Shown: positions 57,872 through 64,000 of the stretch, piece after piece
How positions within the stretch are numbered: the first letter of the stretch is position 1
Layout of the letters: each line of letters begins with the position of its first letter
NCBI RefSeq assembly: GCF_001625215.2
Contig: NC_030384.2
Location: forward strand, 43,310,390-43,374,389
Origin: Daucus carota subsp. sativus
Taxonomy: Eukaryota; Streptophyta; Magnoliopsida; Apiales; Apiaceae
Length of the DNA stretch: 64,000 nucleotides
Direction of reading: 5' to 3'
The notes under the pieces: generated by a model
Database searches by the model: none
Seen by the model: the letters and a program-made list of their open reading frames with translations, nothing else
What the model was told of the DNA's origin: nothing
Position numbers and translations under genes: made by a program

Positions 57872-60663
57872 TGAATTCCTACTAGCCTTCACTTAAATAT
57901 TCCTGCTATTATATCCATTATAGATAAACATAATCAGCCTGCTTGACAATAAACAATATTGCCAAAAAAAAAACTAATAGCATCTTCATATCACCTAGTC
58001 TTTACAAGCCTCTCTATTCAAACTTCCAGAACAAAATATAACGAGCCTCCTCTAAGCGTCTTTTCGTGACTCTTCAAGTCACTAGGAGCTTCTCTCCTCT
58101 TCCTACTTCAACACTAACATCTTTGGTTTCCATTCCCTCCCCAAATATTTTAAATTGAATTATACCAAGAGTTAATCAAGACAAAATTCACAATTACCGT
58201 CTCCATATTAGTACATTTCGTCTCTGTTAATTACTTGTTCAAGTTTTTTTAAACATAAAATCATAATCAAACATATTAAAATCAAAATTATCGAATAATT
58301 ACATAAATATTGTGTACTAAAAAAGTAAGAAGCAGGTAAAAAGAGGGTATCACTGGAGAGCCCTACATAAATGTACAACAATAATATCTATGTCAAGCAA
58401 ATATATGGGGTTAAACTTGTAAATGCAGATCATATTCTTCCGCAAAATGAGTCACATTACACATAAATATACAGATTCAGAACAAGATGACCTCTTTTGT
58501 TCAACGGTATTTCTCTCGCTCCTTTTACAAAATCATCTTTACGAAGACCGAGAGTTCGAATCTTGTCAAATTATACATTATTCCGATAGATTTAGCACAG
58601 ATTTTTAACACCACCTAGTTCTTAATCACACATACAAAAGGTCCCAGATCTTTGAAAGTGCTTAAAAGACATGGCTCACGGGCAGAAACAAATTCAAGAC
58701 AAAAAAATAAAAAATTTAACGGGGTATTTCAAGACAAGATATGATATCCGTAAAGATTAAAACTTGATAACAAGGAAAAAAAAAACTTACAATGGAATTT
58801 GCAGAGGAGAAGCTCTGAAGCTGTGAAACTAATATACATACACTTTTCTTGTTATATATAGGGAAGACTGAGCAGCAGTAAAGACTGAGAGATGGAGACA
58901 AAAGAGAGAGGTACAAATCTATTCTTTCTATTTATGTTTTTTCTGGTTTTAATAATAAAATGAAATCTTTCTTGCTTGTAATGGGGAACAGCTGTCAGAG
59001 GCCTGGGACACGCCAAGCAAGCTTTTGGGCTCGGATTTTAAGCGGGTCATGTCCAAGCCCGGTATTTCAAATTTATGCTCAATTTAAATTTTGAAAATGT
59101 GCTCATTGCCATCAGACATCGGTAGTTAATGAATATGAAAATGGGTTTTATATCAAACTGGCCACCCATTTCGTCAAAAAATCTCAGGTGACCCACCCAA
59201 AAAATTTTGGACTCATGTAAGCCACTATAAACAAAATATATATCATCACTATTCATATCTCTTTACTTAAACATTTATATTAAATCAACCGTTTGTTTTT
59301 TTTACTACAAAACCACTTCGAGTACTTTGATAATAGTCCCTACTATTTTTCAAAATAATTTGGGAATTTCTAAAAGCAACATAGCTAGGATGATCATATA
59401 ACTATATCTATAACTATATATTTTTTTTAACAACATGGCTATGTTGCTTTAGAAATTCCCAAATTATTTTAATAAATACTAGGGACTATTATGAAAGTAC
59501 TCGAAGTGGTTTTGTAGTAAAAAAATAAACGGTTAATTTTTTATAAATAATTAAGTAAAATGGTATGAATAATGAAGTGGGTAAAATGATATATATTTAG
59601 TTTATAGTGGCTTAAATGAGTCCGAAAATTTTTGGGTGGGTAAAGTGAGATTTTTTGATGAAATAAGTGGCCAATTTGATATAAAACCCATATGAAAATA
59701 TATTGAAATTTAGTTTTCGTTTATGCTGATCAGGTTGAGAGTTTGACAAAAAACTTCGATTTATCTTAATTTTTGGTAACAAATTATTGAGAGGTGTGGT
59801 CCTCAAATTAATTGGCTTTTGAATATATTTATATTTTTGGATATTATTTATTGATTAAGTAAAGGTGAATGAGGTATAAAAATTTGAGAGAACAAGTTGT
59901 GCCTTGAACTATCGTTGAAAAACAAAATTCTATCATTTGAAACACGGATAATAAAGTATATTTATATTAATTAATTTTGAATATATTTGTGTCCTAGAAA
60001 AAGTTTATTTGAGTTAAATATTATAAAAATAGAACAATTGTCTAAGCTGATACACGAATGATCCATTTCCCAGTTATTTGTCCTATTTGATTTTGTAATA
60101 ATTTAATTAAACTATTAATGTTACTATTTATATAATATACATATATTCCATGAGTTCCAGATTTAGTAAAATAATAATCTAATTAAACAATTAATATTAT
60201 TATTTATATAATATACATATATCCCATGACCATGAGCCAAATTGAGTGAGTCCTTTTTTACATGCATTTTTATACATTCAAGAGAGCTACTTGTAATTAT
60301 TTTTTTTTGAACTTCTATATATTAAAATATAAGATTTATATTTTTATTCAAAGCAAAAAAAATAAATTAAACAAGTATATTTAAAAATACCTTTATCAAG
60401 TGCATTGAAATACGTAAAGGGGGGGAGCTCAAATTGGGGACGGGGGAGTAACAATTAATGACCAAATTTTATCACTGCAAAGTAGTAGTAGCTATGCTTA
60501 TATAAAATTTTGTAACCAGAAGCAATATCATTAAAAGGTCACTAAAACTAAAACTTTGGGGATATAAATCTCTATGATATAAGCGATCTTTACAGCAAAC
60601 AATTGAGATATACACATGCAATGAAATTGCCAGATGCCACAAATAGAATCAGATGCATAAACC
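57872..60663. other. NF-YC copy 2 leader/promoter and spacer to the Raf-like gene
   Basis: 57879-58790 is the 5' UTR intron; 58791 to about 58830 the first exon; a TATATATAA box follows at about 58852-58860 (minus strand). Beyond it the text GGGAACAGCTGTCAGAGGCC resembles the promoter start of copy 1 (GATGCCAGCTGTTCTGGGGC), a likely trace of the gene duplication. A foldback element fills 59143-59689. The part 59700-60660 is AT-rich, with a local duplication (ATTTATATAATATACATATAT at about 60126 and 60210) and no gene. Confidence 0.6.
59143..59689. mobile_element. Full-length foldback MITE, Mutator-like
   Basis: 547 bp, almost entirely one inverted repeat: GGGTTTTATATCAAACTGGC... at the left pairs with ...GGCCAATTTGATATAAAACCC at the right; the pairing continues through CCACCCAAAAA, GTGGCTTA/AAGCCACTATAAAC, CGAGTACTTT and GAATTT to the centre (CAACATAGCTA... 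/ ...ATGGCTATGTTG). Flanking ATATGAAAAT (59133-59142 and 59690-59699) is a 9-10 base target duplication, as made by Mutator-type elements. No coding capacity. Arms of about 250 bases with moderate divergence. Confidence 0.92.

Positions 60664-64000
<3,337 letters not shown>

Overview
This is a 64 kb stretch of AT-rich nuclear DNA from a flowering plant, most likely a core eudicot. The evidence is plant-specific gene families (ubiquitin-RUB fusion, R2R3-MYB, plastid PGK, FtsHi, plant mTERF, NF-YC, PB1-Raf kinase), many short GT-AG introns, and dense small DNA transposons. No bacterial or organellar gene organisation is visible. The exact lineage cannot be told from the sequence alone.

Layout, left to right (exon joins were inferred by eye from splice sites, reading frame and family similarity): 3' part of a ubiquitin-RUB precursor (464-962, +); about 6.8 kb of gene-free DNA with MITE-like repeats; an R2R3-MYB gene (7755-10135, +); a tRNA-Thr(AGU) gene (11064-11136, -); the 20S proteasome alpha2 subunit PAB (11593-17063, -), which shares a short bidirectional promoter with an intronless mTERF gene (17859-19019, +); a divergent DUF1517/FLAP1-like gene with a cysteine cluster (20388-23124, +), followed by a partial tandem copy (23337-24103); plastid phosphoglycerate kinase (26422-29440, -); 5.9 kb of TE-rich spacer with a Helitron-like element; FtsHi4-type AAA protein (35374-44845, +, 19 exons); DEAD-box helicase RH36/Dbp8-like (46052-50206, +); two NF-YC paralogues on the minus strand (50855-51586 and 57122-57871) flanking an IFRD/SAT32-like gene (54267-56635, +); and the 3' part of a PB1-Raf-like kinase (60664-63694, -) that runs off the right edge.

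Most genes are conserved housekeeping functions: protein turnover (RUB, proteasome), plastid carbon metabolism and plastid protein handling (PGK, FtsHi4, FLAP1-like), organelle expression (mTERF) and ribosome biogenesis (RH36). They stand as separate transcription units and do not form a cluster with one pathway. The least ordinary part is the FLAP1-like locus: a lineage-specific-looking Cys-rich module has replaced the usual linker, and a second copy keeps the module while losing the DUF1517 domain. The spacers and large introns hold at least four Stowaway-type MITEs, an intronic hAT-type element with perfect 8-bp target duplications, two long-TIR Mutator-like foldback elements, and nested insertions.
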